Positions 1 through 13,146 of a DNA stretch of 64,000 nt are shown piece after piece; the stretch's first letter is position 1, and each line of letters starts with the position of its first letter. Below the pieces are notes generated by a model that was given only the letters and a program-made list of their open reading frames with translations, ran no database searches and was not told the DNA's origin. This DNA is from Daedaleopsis sinensis. Lineage: Eukaryota > Basidiomycota > Agaricomycetes > Polyporales > Polyporaceae. The translations under genes and the position numbers were made by a program. The stretch spans positions 2,418,001 to 2,482,000 of the forward strand of contig CM066300.1 in assembly GCA_033807695.1 (NCBI GenBank), written 5' to 3'.

Positions 1-1035
1 GCGTGACTTGGAAGGAGATAGCCCCGTACTTGGCTGAACGCGGCTTCAGAGTGCTGATTTATGGTGTGTGACGATGTCACTTCCTTGTCATTGAGGTCAA
101 CAAGAGATCGAAGAGCTCACGAGCCCTCGTATGCCTCACAGATCTGTACGGCAAGGGATATTCGGAGGCTCCACAGACAGCCTGTGACGGCACTCTCTTC
201 GCAACGCAGCTTGCGCTTCTGATTCAATACGTGCGTTGGGATGCTGCGCACATCGTCGGGTTCTCCATGGTGAGCGAGACCGCCCGTAATGACTCGTTAC
301 CGCGTACCGACTAGGATGGATCAACAAGGGTGGAGGGATCGCCGCTGCGTTCAATGCGTCCTTCCCGTACCTGGTGGCGGGCAAGACCGTCTTCCTCTCA
401 TCTGCCGGGCTATTGGAGGTACTGTGTCAAACTTTGACAGCGGGCCTGCTGGAACTGACATCATGACTTACATTCAGAGGACACCATCGGCATCCAAGGT
501 GAGGTGGTGATTACATGTGGGTCGGGTTCTGCGATAACTAACAGTAGTCCATCTCCTCCAGAGGCAATCAACCGTTAGCATTCCACAGTACGCAGAGGCA
601 TGTGCCCGCACCTTTCTTGCCCAGTTGCGTGCGTTGATACCAATTTCATGATAGCTCCGCCAACTGCAAGCCAGTGAGCTTCCTGGGTATAAACGCAGTC
701 TCCAGTCGTGCTTCGACGACGGGCCGATCCGTGGTCTCCAGGGCACGTTTGACAAGCTTGCTAATCTACCGGTCGGAGTGAAGAACACGCCCCTGCAGGT
801 ACTGATTATACATGTGAGATGCCCGACTCCGAACACTGTATTCGCAACGGAAGTTGTTGACCTGGGACAGGGCACGGACGACGAGGTCGTCCCATATGAG
901 GAAGCGAACAAGATCAAGGCGCGAATTCCGCACGCAGAGCTCGTCACTGTTGAAGGTGCTTTTCATCACTTGGTATTGAGTGAAGAACATTGGAAGATTG
1001 TCGCGGAGGCCCTCGACCGGTTCTTGAAGAAGTGA
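1..1035 (+). CDS. Alpha/beta hydrolase, 3' part (5' end outside window)
   Basis: This is an alpha/beta-hydrolase-fold enzyme whose substrate cannot be told from sequence. The first exon is already open at base 1 and reads VTWKEIAPYLAERGF, the usual stretch after the oxyanion region. It is spliced at about 63/142 to DLYGKGYSEAP and continues to about 269. The nucleophile elbow G-F-S-M-G-G is split by an intron (about 270-328). Later exons carry the acid loop (GTDDEVVPYEEANK, Asp) and the catalytic His (VEGAFHHLVLS), so all three triad residues are visible. The stop is at 1033-1035. The N-terminus lies left of the window. The gene converges with the acetyltransferase that ends at 1177. Family assignment is firm; the internal exons between about 460 and 780 are less certain. 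Confidence 0.8.
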
Positions 1036-1176
1036 GTTGGAGACGGTATACGGTCGAGAGCAGGACGCCTTGTCATTTCGAGGACCCTTCAGGAGCAGTT
1101 TAGGAGCGCTATCTGTATGTGGAAGAGCCCAGGTCTTTTTGTACATTCATGCGCACGTACGCGACGTAGGCTGAAC

Positions 1177-2096
1177 TCATCGCTTCTCGGTAGCCCAACG
1201 ACTTCTGTCCAGGATCAGAATCGTACTCTGCCAACGAAGCGCGCCAAACTTCTCCGCCTTCTTCTCGAGCGTGAATCCTTGTGAACGCAGGGCCACACCG
1301 ATGTAGCTCTGCAGAGGCGAGTCGTAGGCACGAACTGCCTCCACCTTCGCGTCCGCGGTGAACGCATGGTTGAGGGCGAACTCGAGCAGGTCGTTTGCCA
1401 TACCCGCAGGCCGGTACTGTTCGTCGACGTAGAAATGGCGGATAGTCGCGACTCTGGATGTGCCGTTAGGCATCACGACTTGGCCCGACTTGTCCTTCTT
1501 GACGGCAGTCTTGTCCGCAAGAGCTTCGTCCGAATCCGCATCGAGTGAGGCGTCGAGCGCGATGTGCCCGATGATCCTGTCGCCATATTGTAGCACCCAG
1601 AAGCCAGAGGATGTCGATCTGGAGTAGTATCTTGGGATGTCGACGAGGTCTGGGCGACGGAGGACGTGCGCGGAGCGTTCTTCGAAACCCCATCGGTTAA
1701 GCCTAGTGAATGGCCGGCTATTAGTAGACGGCCCAGGTTCTTCGCAAGCTTACATACCAGTCGATTGCAAACATGAAGACAATAGAGAGTGTTCCGAATG
1801 CAGGGATAGGAGAGAGATAGCCCATGTAGCCGTGCTCCGGGTTAGGCCACCACTTCATGTACTCGATGAACACGCTTGAAAGCCCGACCCACGCTGCAAG
1901 AACTAGCGGGTGGACATACACTGCAAGTAGCGAGGCCGGGCCATGAGCACAAGGAGTGATATAGAACGCGTTCACACAACTCACTCGTCCGGTTGGCGGT
2001 CGCGATGGGCTCCATGCCAGCCTTGCCAATTGTGAACAACAGGAGCTTCTGGTCTGCAACCTGCACGGGGCGTATCTTTGCAACGGGCTCAACCAT
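1177..2096 (-). CDS. GNAT-family N-acetyltransferase with membrane segments
   Basis: This is a probable acetyl-CoA-dependent N-acetyltransferase. Three exons fit exactly: 2096-1985, 1920-1758 and 1702-1177, giving 266 residues. Exon 1 (MVEPVAKIRPV) is the N-terminal GNAT strand. Exon 2 holds two hydrophobic segments (about residues 40-60 and 72-92, VHPLVLAAWVGLSSVF and FGTLSIVFMFAIDW) inserted before the catalytic half. Exon 3 carries VLQYGDRIIGHIAL, then RHFYVDEQYRPAGMANDLL, which corresponds to GNAT motif A, the acetyl-CoA pyrophosphate-binding loop. The hydrophobic pair suggests membrane association; this is inference. It is divergent from the dienelactone hydrolase, with 292 bp between the start codons. 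The acceptor substrate is unknown. Confidence 0.78.
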
Positions 2097-2388
2097 CGTT
2101 GGGAAGTGAGAATGCGGTGGGTGGCAGAGCGTGCCTGAGGAATGGGTTGAGAGAAGACAATGTGAGAGGAGAAGGGGCCATCGTGGACAGAACGCAGGAT
2201 GTCGATGAAGTTGCAGCCAAGTTGAGCACGCACGTTCGTCCAGAATCCACGCTCCCGGACCGCCGGCGCGCGCTGGCCACGAACCACGTGATCGATGCGT
2301 CGCGTGTATATGTTTCTAGCGCTCGTCGCGTCTGCCCTATCGAGGACCACCATCACGTCCAAAACGTGCCCGATCTGAGAAAGCAGAC

Positions 2389-3900
2389 ATGATCATCACC
2401 AAGACATACCATGATGTCCCAACCAAGCTAGACCCCAACGGTCGCCCAATCCGGATCTTCGTCATCGCGCCCAATGTTCCGGGTTACCCGAATGCCAAGT
2501 TCCCTGGTGAGTCGACAGCTCTAAGCATTGCGAGTTCCAGACTGATACAGCCCCAGGCGTCGTCTGCTTTAGGTGAGCAAGTACAGCAAGGTGTCTACGG
2601 AAACCCATAGCTCACTGTTCGCATGTTGAAATAAAGCGAGATCTACCAAGTGACAGGCCCCGTCGAACGTTTCGCAGGTCAGATCGCCAGTCAAGGATAT
2701 GTCGTCGGTGAGTGTAGTGCGATCTGTTGTGCATCCTATCACTGAGATATAGCACGATCTAGCCTGTCCTTCCACGTACCACGAGTTCGAAGGTCCAGAG
2801 GCAATCCCTTACGACGTCGAAGGTTTGTGCCCTCGCAAGCCCATCTCCTGCATCGCTAAACATAACATGGAGCCAGGTACCGACAGAGGCAACAAATACA
2901 AGGTAAACGAATTCAACGCACAAGGGAGGGTATCACTTAAACCCTCGCTCAGATAGAGAAGGAGGTGGCTGCATACGACGAGGTGAACGATTATCCCAAG
3001 GCCTTCCGTATATGTAGCCCACCTAATTCCTTGTCTCATTCAGGATGCCACCCTGGCTATCGACCTGCTATGCTCGTTGAAGAACTGCAACGGACGTATC
3101 GCTGGTTCGTAATGCCGGAAATCCCTCAAGTCCCATCGTCGCTGCTCACCCGTGCACATACTAATAGCCACTGGGATGTGTTTGGGCGGTCATCTGGTCT
3201 GTCGCTACTAGCTGCATTCTACTAAGTTGCTTGGTGCTGATGTACGACCCTTACTAGGCATTCAGAGTGAGATCGCCTCGAAAGCGTCACTATTCAGGTT
3301 CTTTGCTTACATGATGATGCAGGCGGCTTTCAACCCTCGCGTCCTCGCGTCTGTCTGTTTCTTTGCCACCGACGTGCATTCGGCCACCCTCGGCAAAGGG
3401 AAGAACGACGACTCGCTCGTTCGCGTTCGCAAGGGAGAACTCACTGGAAAAGGCGAGCTCGTGGTGCGTGTCTACCTTAGTGCTAACGCGATCGATTGAT
3501 CCTAATCCGCCGACGTACTACATAGATGATATTTGGCAAACAGGTAGGTCCGACCTTGCACTGCACAGTGCAACCGTCTGATACCGGGCCCGCAGGATAC
3601 GCACGTTCCTCGTGTGGGGCGTGACTTGATTCGTAAGACTCTTGAGGACGCCAAAGTGACTACCTCGGTGAGTCCTGCACAAGGGTCCCTTTCTGTGATG
3701 TCCTGAACGTTACGGCTTTCTAGTTCATAGAGGTCCAAGCACAGCACGCTTTTGTACGCGATGAGTCGTCCAAAGGCCGATGGGATGCCGCGTTGACACG
3801 CTCGCTGTTCACTTTCATGATGGAAGTCTTCGAGCGTACGGCCGGCAGAGATCTCGGTGAACGCGTGGATGATGGAGGCGAAATCGAGCATGTCTGTTAA
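2389..3900 (+). CDS. Dienelactone hydrolase family protein (carboxymethylenebutenolidase-like)
   Basis: This alpha/beta hydrolase of the dienelactone hydrolase family probably acts in the cytosol on lactones or esters from aromatic ring cleavage. The start MIITKTYHDVPTKLDP is followed by many short exons. Landmarks are SEIYQVTGPVERFAGQIA, CPSTYHEFEGPEAIPYD, the nucleophile motif TGMCLGGHLVC (Cys nucleophile, around 3180-3220), the acid in FGKQDTHVP (around 3535-3610) and the His in QAQHAFVRDE (around 3735-3765). These match the Cys-Asp-His triad of the family. The stop is at 3898-3900. At least eight introns are needed; the splice sites around 3220-3320 are the least certain. Lignin-derived aromatics would be a natural substrate source in a wood-decay fungus, but that is inference. 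Confidence 0.82.
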
Positions 3901-4220
3901 ACATCACCACAACTGTACTGCCATCAAACGAATATAGTGTTTCTTGCGGCGAAGAATGCACTGGACAGAAGGAAATTGAATGGATATGGGAGAAATCGCA
4001 ACGCTACAATCAATTCATACTTCTCGTCCTCTACGCAACACATTACAGAACATGTGCCGTGACCCAACAGGAATCGACGGCATGCATCGTGATCGTGAAT
4101 ACAACAATGATGATGGTGGTAAGAACACAGTTGCGGCAGTTAGAGATACCATGCGAGATGAGAGGAAGGAAAGCGAGAAGCGACCGAGGGAAAGAGAGAC
4201 CACGTGTCCGTCTAAACCGT
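3901..4220. other. Intergenic, convergent 3' ends
   Basis: This spacer lies between the stops of the dienelactone hydrolase (+) and EF-1alpha (-). It presumably holds both 3' UTRs. An open frame here is an extension antisense to EF-1alpha. No conserved feature was recognised. Confidence 0.6.
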
Positions 4221-5972
<1,752 letters not shown>

Positions 5973-6860
5973 TTTTGATGTAAATCTGTTATGGCGAGGT
6001 TAATATCTGAAGAGAAGGATGTGATCGCATATCGCTTGGAAGGGCATCCGACCGGGTAGATAGCAGATGAGGCGCGCGATACAACGCCAATCGCCCTCAA
6101 CTACTGCACAGATGCCGTCCAAGACGAAGGAAACAGAAAAACAACTCACGCAAAAGAAAGTGTAAGGAAGTGAGGGAGATCGGAGGGGGGAGATGAGGGT
6201 AAGAAGAAACCGGAGGTGGATGGGATCTTAAGGTTTATGTACCCTCACACAGGCTCGAAAATTTCAGATGATCGATAGAGATCTTGCTGATTACAACCCT
6301 TCACCCTTACCCCGCCCGGCCCCGCCGCCGCACCGGAGTCATTTTCGGCCCTATATTCCGGCCTCGAATACTACTTTTGGCCACAGCATTTCTCTTTCAG
6401 GAAATACTATCTGCATCATTCCGCGGCAAAAGAAAATATGGGGGAGAAGAAAAATAGTACAGTCATTTTTCTATTGCACAGAATGGGAGCTAGCTACGAA
6501 GCTACATCGTAATGAAGACAAGACAAAATGCATGCAGTGTAGTGAAAACAGATGTGGATGAAACGAGTGTCGATGCGATGGTGTGGATAACATTAATGTG
6601 TGTACAGAGCGGTCACGGGTGACTGAAGATAAATATCACGTCTCGGAAGCTCCGGACGATGACTCGGGCGGTGGAGAGATAGCAACAACGAGGTCAAGAC
6701 CGTCGCGAATCCGCCTGCAGGACGCGAAGCCATCAGATAACATAGCGCACCTGCAAAGCAACCTGTCAGCTTCAGGGCTCTTCTGATCGTGTGGGCCTCC
6801 GCGAGTACCCTTGAACTGCATGCTCTATCCACGCCCTCCTACCCTGCTTCGAGAACCTAG
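5973..6860. promoter_or_regulatory. EF-1alpha upstream region and kinase 3' flank
   Basis: This 0.9 kb spacer lies between the EF-1alpha start and the stop of the upstream kinase gene. The part next to EF-1alpha holds the leader intron and the presumed strong constitutive promoter. I see no further gene; the small open frames lack family features. Confidence 0.6.
5986..6149 (-). other. Probable 5'-UTR intron of EF-1alpha
   Basis: On the minus strand a GTGAGT donor begins at 6149. An ATAACAG acceptor ends at 5986, 13 nt before the start codon. At 164 nt it is two to three times longer than the coding introns nearby. Leader introns are well known in fungal EF-1alpha genes; here the sites are seen but splicing is inferred. 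Confidence 0.6.
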
Positions 6861-9058
6861 TCATGAGTCCAAGCTCCAGCCTCCTTTGCCGCTCAAGAAA
6901 CGGCTTTGAAGGATCTTTTGGAACGTTGGCCGTGCGTTGACGTCGACCCGCAAGCATGCTCTGACCAGCGCCGCCGCGTCGCCTAGCGCGCCGCCGCCGT
7001 CCGCCTCTTCGCCTTCTTTCTCCTTGCCCTCCATGCATCGCTCGTCCAACGCGATCGACGCACTGGCGAACGGCGAATCGAGACCGTCTTGAGCCTCCGC
7101 GGCGGTGGTGAAGGGACATTCCCCGACGAGCATAACGTATGCAACAACGCCGAACGCCCAGACGTCTTGCTCCTTTCCGAAGTATCGTTCCCCCCGCAAT
7201 ATCTCAGGACCCGCATAATCGAGGCTGCATTGTCCCATGAGAGCGATCGACAACAGATGGTAGATGATATGCACTCACGTGCCACTGAAAGTATCCCAGC
7301 CACCCTTCTTCACCAGGCCAGAACTTCCGAAATCTATAAGAACGCATTTGCCTTCCGGTCCAAGAACAACGTTCTCATCCTTGATGTCACGATGTACTGA
7401 GACGCCTTCTCAATGACATGCGGTTACGTGTGCGGAAGGGATCGTGCTTACCGATGCCCTTGGAATGCAAGAACGACATGGCATCTGCAATTTGCCCAAG
7501 ATACGTTCGGATGAGATCTGGGGGTAGCCCGTGCGGATAGTTCTCCACAAGATCAAACAAATCCGAAGGCGGTGATGGTTCATCCGGCTTTGGTTCTTGA
7601 GTTGTCGACGGTAGGACGAGATAATAGTAATGGTTATCTTCGAAGAAATCGAGCAGAGGGCAGATGTTGGGGTGACCGCTCACGACCTTCCCCTCTACCC
7701 AATCGTTTGGGATGTCCTGGCGGTTTCGAAGAGGGTCCCAAGGACGCTGTGGTGGAAGAACGTAGTGTGTGGTGGATATCGCGGACATAACGTAGATCTC
7801 TATTGGTATCGTGCCAAACTTGGGGTGCCTCTTCCAGCAGTCAGCCAAAATGCGCGACTTGATGATCTGCTTGATTACAAGCGGCGGCTGTCGATGGACG
7901 TCAATGGAGACAATTGGATGTGACATAACGCGTAGCCAATCTCACCCCGAGTGTCCCATCTTCCATCATCTCCCTGGCGCGTTTGACCAGTCCGTACGCG
8001 CCACGGCCAATTTCTCGTTCGATAACGAATTCGGATATACTCCGATCACCTACTGACCTAGGCTTCTCTCCTGGCGTAGGGGGACCAGCGCTACTTGCCA
8101 CACTGAGGAAGCTTGCGGCGCTATTGGTGCGAACGAGTTTCTGGGGCCCCGTGGGGTATGGCGACGGGGGTTCGACAGGTGCGATGAGCACACGCCCAGC
8201 CACAAGTGAGACGCGTTGCTGGGAAGATCGGCGCCGCATTCGAGGAAATTGACTAGAACGCGGGGAAGAGGGAGTGCTTGACAATGGGCTGCGAACGGAT
8301 GATGCCCCGGAAGGGATTATAGGAGATAGTGGGTGGGGAGATGCTGGTCGAGAGGAGAATGGACGAGGTGAGGGAGGACGAGACTGTATCGGAGAGCGAG
8401 ACAGAGGACCGGGAAAGTAGCTGCCCGTGCGCGGTGAAAGCGGGGGCAGGGGTGAGGGTGGTGTGATAGATGCTGTTATGGCGGATACTCCGTTCGTTGC
8501 TGCAGACCTTGGGACTGCGGAAGTGCTGAGCCACGCTGGGCGAGTTGCGCGTATGCAGCTTGGCCGATCTTTGGATGCCTCCGGACCAACATCGTCATCT
8601 TTCTCGTGGTCACTCCCGCTCTCCTCCTCTTGATGATGATTGTTCCACTGAAATCCGCGGCCGATAGAGGTGACACCCCAGCTGTTACCCACACTCGCAG
8701 CGCGGTATAAACGGGGACTGCTGGAGGACGGAGGCATCCAGTCATCGTCATTGTCGAAGGAGAGGTCTACAGTCGGAGCAGCGAGCATGATGCCTTGCAG
8801 AGGAGCTAGAGCCCTTGCACGAAGGGACTTTCGTGAAGAGGCCGGGGTCGATGGTGGTGGTGCAGAGCGTGAACGAGAAGAGCGGAATGACGGTTGGTGA
8901 GAGCCAGACCGCGGCTCTAAGTCTTTGCACGTGAGCGATGGTTTTCCGCCGCCGCACTGCGGCAGCCTAAGCCGGCTGGCTGCAGTCCACAGATACTCAT
9001 CGTCTTCCGAGCTCGAGTCGTGACCCTCATCCATGCAGGTGGTGGTGGGAGGGTGCAT
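6861..9058 (-). CDS. Ser/Thr protein kinase, PAS-kinase (PSK1/PASK)-like catalytic domain
   Basis: The N-terminal exon (9058 to about 7960) encodes some 350 residues rich in Ser and Pro, with many SP sites, ending in [18 protein letters not shown], the glycine-rich loop. The next exon has [13 protein letters not shown] (the ATP-binding Lys) and [13 protein letters not shown], then the helix SFLHSKGI. Later exons give [12 protein letters not shown] (catalytic loop), LIDFGSSG (DFG), [11 protein letters not shown] (activation segment) and [13 protein letters not shown]. The [12 protein letters not shown] combination resembles fungal PSK1/2 and animal PASK, nutrient-sensing kinases. I recognise no PAS domain in the N-terminal half. 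An alternative start is the internal Met at 9034. The end GGWSLDS is at 6863-6861. Confidence 0.82.
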
Positions 9059-9499
9059 TGTCGTGGCTGTATCTACTACGGCTTCAATTGGTTGTTCACC
9101 TCATCCGGCCACTTCCCGTCCCAAATTGCCAGCTGCCACAGGCTGCCACACGGTCCTCGTCGGGTGATAAGCCATAGCCGCCCGCTCTTGGCACCCAATC
9201 AGGCATATCGTACCACGTGGTACAGGCGCCCATTCCTCCCGTCGAAATCTGGTATCGCCCTCGAGCCTCAGTACGACCCCCTCAACGCCCTCCTCAAGCT
9301 TCACGAGCCGTAAGTCCGTATTGCTGAATGCATGGCTGACAGTCCAGTGTACGAGGATACCGTCGATGTCGCTTTCAGCGTTGTTTCCTGCCGACAGGAC
9401 GGTGGATGCGTTATCGACACTCTGGATGACTTGGGCTGCTCTCATCTGCATATCTCTGTGTCCCCTCATCCGCTCATCTCCTTCGGTCCATAGGCCACC
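9059..9499. promoter_or_regulatory. Shared upstream region of kinase (-) and eL32 (+)
   Basis: This is the divergent spacer between two start codons. Its eL32-proximal part contains the proposed leader intron (9310-9493). The open frames crossing it have no family signature. A shared promoter is plausible but unproven. Confidence 0.5.
9310..9493 (+). other. Probable 5'-UTR intron of eL32
   Basis: A GTAAGT donor begins at 9310. A CCATAG acceptor ends at 9493, directly before GCCACCATGG, a strong start context. The 184 nt length is about three times that of the coding introns of the same gene. Sites are seen; splicing is inferred. Confidence 0.6.
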
Positions 9500-10108
9500 A
9501 TGGTCAAGATTCCCATTGTGAAGAAGCGCACCAAGCCCTTCAAGTGAGCTAGCTGCACACACGCTCGTTAGGACGATTATTCACCTGTATCGTCTAGGCG
9601 CCACCAGTCTGACCGCTACAAGGGCGTGAAGGAGGCATGGAGGAAGCCGAAGGGTATTGACAACCGTGTACGGCGCCGGTTCAAGGGCCAGCTGCCCATG
9701 CCCAAGGTGCGTGGATATGTATCGGTTTTATCAATTCAGCTGGTTGAGTTTTCACGCTCCAGATTGGCTACGGCAGCAACAAGAAGGTTCGATCACGCAT
9801 TCACTTCCTCTTCGCTCACGCGAGTTCTCATAACATCCATGTTAGACCCGCCATCTTCTCCCCAGTGGACTTAAGAAGTTCTTGGTCAGCAACGTCCGGG
9901 AAGTTGACCTTCTTTTGATGCACAACAAAACCTTTGCGGCAGAGATCGCGCACAATGTCAGCAGCCGCAACCGGACACAGATCCTCGAGAGGTACGTCGA
10001 TTGGTTCTCGGAGGCTGCGTGCATGACGCTCATGCTATGTACTTCAGGGCGAAGGTCCTTGGCGTGAAGGTCACGAACTCCGCGGCCCGCCTGCGGTCAG
10101 AGGAGTAA
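9500..10108 (+). CDS. RPL32: 60S ribosomal protein eL32
   Basis: This is a large-subunit ribosomal protein. The start [15 protein letters not shown] is in a GCCACCATGG context at 9500. Exon 1 ends at about 9544, and exon 2 (about 9599-9704) reads [19 protein letters not shown] to GQLPMPK. A short exon IGYGSNKK follows, then [17 protein letters not shown] and [19 protein letters not shown], and the last exon reads [19 protein letters not shown], stop 10106-10108. The order and length (about 130 residues) match eL32. It is unrelated to bL32m at 22942 despite the shared number. Confidence 0.95.
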
Positions 10109-10535
10109 ACGGTTGTCGTTCTATTGATGTTTCTTCTGCTGCTATCCCACCACCATGTATCCATTTGCCTATGCCGAAGACAATCGACATGCGACCATGA
10201 ACCAGGCTATCATGAGTGATCTGTATGTGTCTGTCGCCGCTCGTATGTATGACTGGCAGATATGCTTTCACAATACGTTGACCTGTTCTTCGCGTTCGAG
10301 GAGTGTTTGAGGAGATGTAGGCGGTACTAGTAGGGTTGCGTAAGGTGTTGAGCGTTATTGCCATTCCACGTGTGATCGGACAGATCTGTCCGAAGCTTCG
10401 TCCCTTGCAATATTGTAGACGACCATCCGAGTCCCGCCATCGTCCTCGATCGGTAAACTTTCACTTGACACTTCGTCTGGGCAAGACTCAAAGTGCTACT
10501 TAGTCTTCTGTTCATATTGGTGCGGTCGTGAATCA
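10109..10535. other. Intergenic between eL32 and MEMO1-like gene
   Basis: The spacer holds the eL32 3' UTR and the MEMO1-like promoter. No gene, RNA or repeat was recognised. Confidence 0.5.
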
Positions 10536-11832
10536 ATGAGCTCGAGGTAAGTCTGAGATCACATCTTCGATCGCCTCTGTCTCCCAAAGACTTAGCGCAT
10601 TAGACAAGCAACCCATGCAGATTCGTGGTACACGGGCAACACCAACAAGTTGAACCAGGAACTGACATCCTGGCTGCAAATCGTCGACACTTACGAGGAC
10701 GATATCAAACCACCTGTCTCTGGTACCAAAGCCATCATCGCCCCGTAAGTACTATGTTCGTGCGCAGTCCACAAAAGAGCTGATGTATTGTGAAGTCATG
10801 CGGGATACTCTTACTCCGGCCGTGCGGCCGCATGGGCATACAAGAGTATCGACACAAGAGGAATGTGAGTCTCCATCCACTTCTGAAACTAGATAAGTAA
10901 CATGGCTGATGGCTATTCACAGCAAGACGGTCTTCGTCCTTGGACCATCTCATCATATTTATATTGACGGATGCGCCCTTACACGGTGCACCGAGTACGA
11001 GACCCCTCTCGGAGTGTTGCCGATAGACACCGATAGTAAGGATCATCACATCTCGTTTACAAGGTATACTCAAACAGCGTTTAGCCACAAATGATTTAAA
11101 GCGGACCGGCCACTTCTCAGAAATGACCCTTCAGACCGACGAAGACGAGCATAGCATCGAGATGCATCTACCATACATTCGTAAGATTTTCGAAGGGTGA
11201 GTAGGCAGCTTGCAACTCCAGTACAGTGTCTCGATCTAACTGAATGTCAGCTTGGATATCAAGATCGTCCCAATCCTCGTCGGCGCGATCGATTACAACA
11301 AAGAGGTCTCGTTCGGAAGCATACTTGCACCATATTTGGCCCGAGAGGACACGCTATTCGTCATCTCCAGCGACTTTTGTCACTGGTAAGCTGCACGTAG
11401 GACGATCAAAGTGTTTGTGCTGATGTTTGGAGCAGGGGTACAAGGTTCCAGTACACGTTCTATTATCCGAAGCCTCCTCCCAGTGCGACTCCGGCCATTC
11501 GACTCTCTCGCTCCGACCCTTCTCCCGCTTCTCTGAAGGACCACCCGATTCATGCTTCAATTTCGTCCCTAGATCACGAGGCCATGGAACTCCTCACTCT
11601 ACCTCCGTTCACCGCCGCTTCAGCGCACCATGAGTTCGCCGAGTATCTTGCGAGGACGAAGAACACCATATGCGGACGTCATCCGATCGGTGTTTTGTTT
11701 GGCGCACTTGCCGCTTTGGAGAAAGAAGGCAACACTCCCAAAGTGAAATGGGTACGTTACGAACAGAGCAGCCAATGCATGACAATCAAGGACTCTAGTG
11801 TTAGCTATGCTAGTGCGTTCGTGACTTTCTAA
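10536..11832 (+). CDS. MEMO1/Mho1-like protein
   Basis: This belongs to the MEMO family (fold related to class III extradiol dioxygenases), for which copper binding and redox roles are reported in animals. Exon 1 is only MSSR; an intron then leads to [18 protein letters not shown], the conserved SWYT start. Landmarks are [73 protein letters not shown] and [17 protein letters not shown], almost the C-terminus of the family. The residues equivalent to the metal ligands (His of PHAGY, His of PSHH, Cys of TICGRHP) are all kept. There is an extra Ser/Pro-rich stretch after [10 protein letters not shown] compared with the human protein. It converges with the histidine phosphatase. Confidence 0.92.
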
Positions 11833-12055
11833 ACACATGATCAAATGGAGGACCACGATGGTAGAAACAATTCTCTAGTGTAACATAACGATGTCGGAAC
11901 GTCTAACTCATCAGTCATAGAACCATGTTCGAGTCTACGGATATATCTAAATGTGTGCACGTATCTCAGCCGGTAGGCAGTGGACCTGCAAGCCAACAGG
12001 ATGATCGTCTTCGTCCTCCGTTCCAGGTTCACCGGCATGGTTTACGAGCTACGGA

Positions 12056-13146
12056 TCAGTAGATCAGGATCGGCTCACGGGATACAAGAAATATGAAGCG
12101 AACCTTCCCATCGACAACGATGGCATCTTCGAAGCCCCAGTCCCTGACAGAACCTTCCTTCAGGTGTGCTCCGTCCGCAAGCTTCTTTGCGTCCCAGCAG
12201 CCCACGGCTTTGAGCGGACCCTCCGTGCGTTGGAGGTCAGTCAGAGTGCAGCACCCCACACGAAGCGGGAGGGTCCTGTCCCCAGCGAGTTCCCGCGTGA
12301 GCGCGATGACCGTAGCAGCATGGCTGACGAGGAGGATCCGTTTATGCTTTCCGCCAAAACGGTGCTCCACCGCGGGGACAAGGGCACGCATCAGCCCCTG
12401 CGCGCGATCGTGGACATCCGCGACATCTTCCCCTCTGCGCGAGGGGTAGTAGATCGACGGCCAAGACTCGTCGATCTCAGAGAAATGAGCGCGGAGGTCG
12501 GCGGCGGATGCAGGACGCGGGTGAAGGCCGGTACCCGGCGCTGCAGGAGAGTACCATTCCGACAGCCCTAGAGTGGTTTCCGTCATCACTCTGATGTCTG
12601 TCAGAGTCGACCACGACGTGCGAGTACGCACCATGTTCTACATAGAGCGGCAACTTGAGTGATCCCGCAGTAGGCTTAGCGGTCTGCAGACAACGATCTA
12701 GCGGGTCGAGTGAGCGTCACAGTTTCTGCGTCTACAGATCGCGCGCTGCTCACAGTAAGGGGAAGAGAATATGGCTGTAGGCCGTTCGTCTTCAGGCAAA
12801 GACAGGAAAAACTGTGCCAGTTCTTCAGCCTGTGTGACTCCAAAATCTGCGAGTGGTGGATCGCGAGGGAGTCCTACAGCAAGTCTGATCAGACGATGCA
12901 TATGCCAGCTTAGGAATTAGCTGCATCTCTCCAGACGCATACCTGTAAGGCTTTCCCTGGAATTATGGTCAGTACACGCACGGAACGCCGACTCAAAAGG
13001 TGGGAGCTATGTACCAGTCGTCCGTAACCCAGTTCTGACGGAAACCTATGTCATCAACATAGGCCGGGAGTCAGCCTCAAGTTAACTATATCTCGGCGAA
13101 GAGCCTCACCGTGTCTCGCAATGTAGATGTATTCAAGAGTCGTCAT
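12056..13146 (-). CDS. Histidine phosphatase (phosphoglycerate mutase superfamily) protein
   Basis: This is a branch-2-like histidine phosphatase of the type common in fungi as uncharacterised PGM-like proteins. Exon 1 (ATG at 13146) reads MTTLEYIYIARH. The intron boundary falls within the RHG motif, which continues in GFRQNWVTDD. Next come VGLPRDPPLADFGVTQAEELAQ and AIFSSPYCE (12901-12698 region). Then, after an exon near 12600-12700, LSEWYSPAAPGTGLHP, DESWPSIYYPSRRGE and the second catalytic His in ILLVSHAATVIALTREL follow. The stop is at 12058-12056. The active-site His pair is present. The substrate is unknown. Small introns between 12640 and 13110 were placed by eye. Confidence 0.83.

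Noticed and set aside
9310..9493. Box C/D snoRNA inside the long leader introns of the translation genes
   Set aside because: I looked for TGATGA and CTGA boxes at suitable positions in the three leader introns and found no convincing pair.
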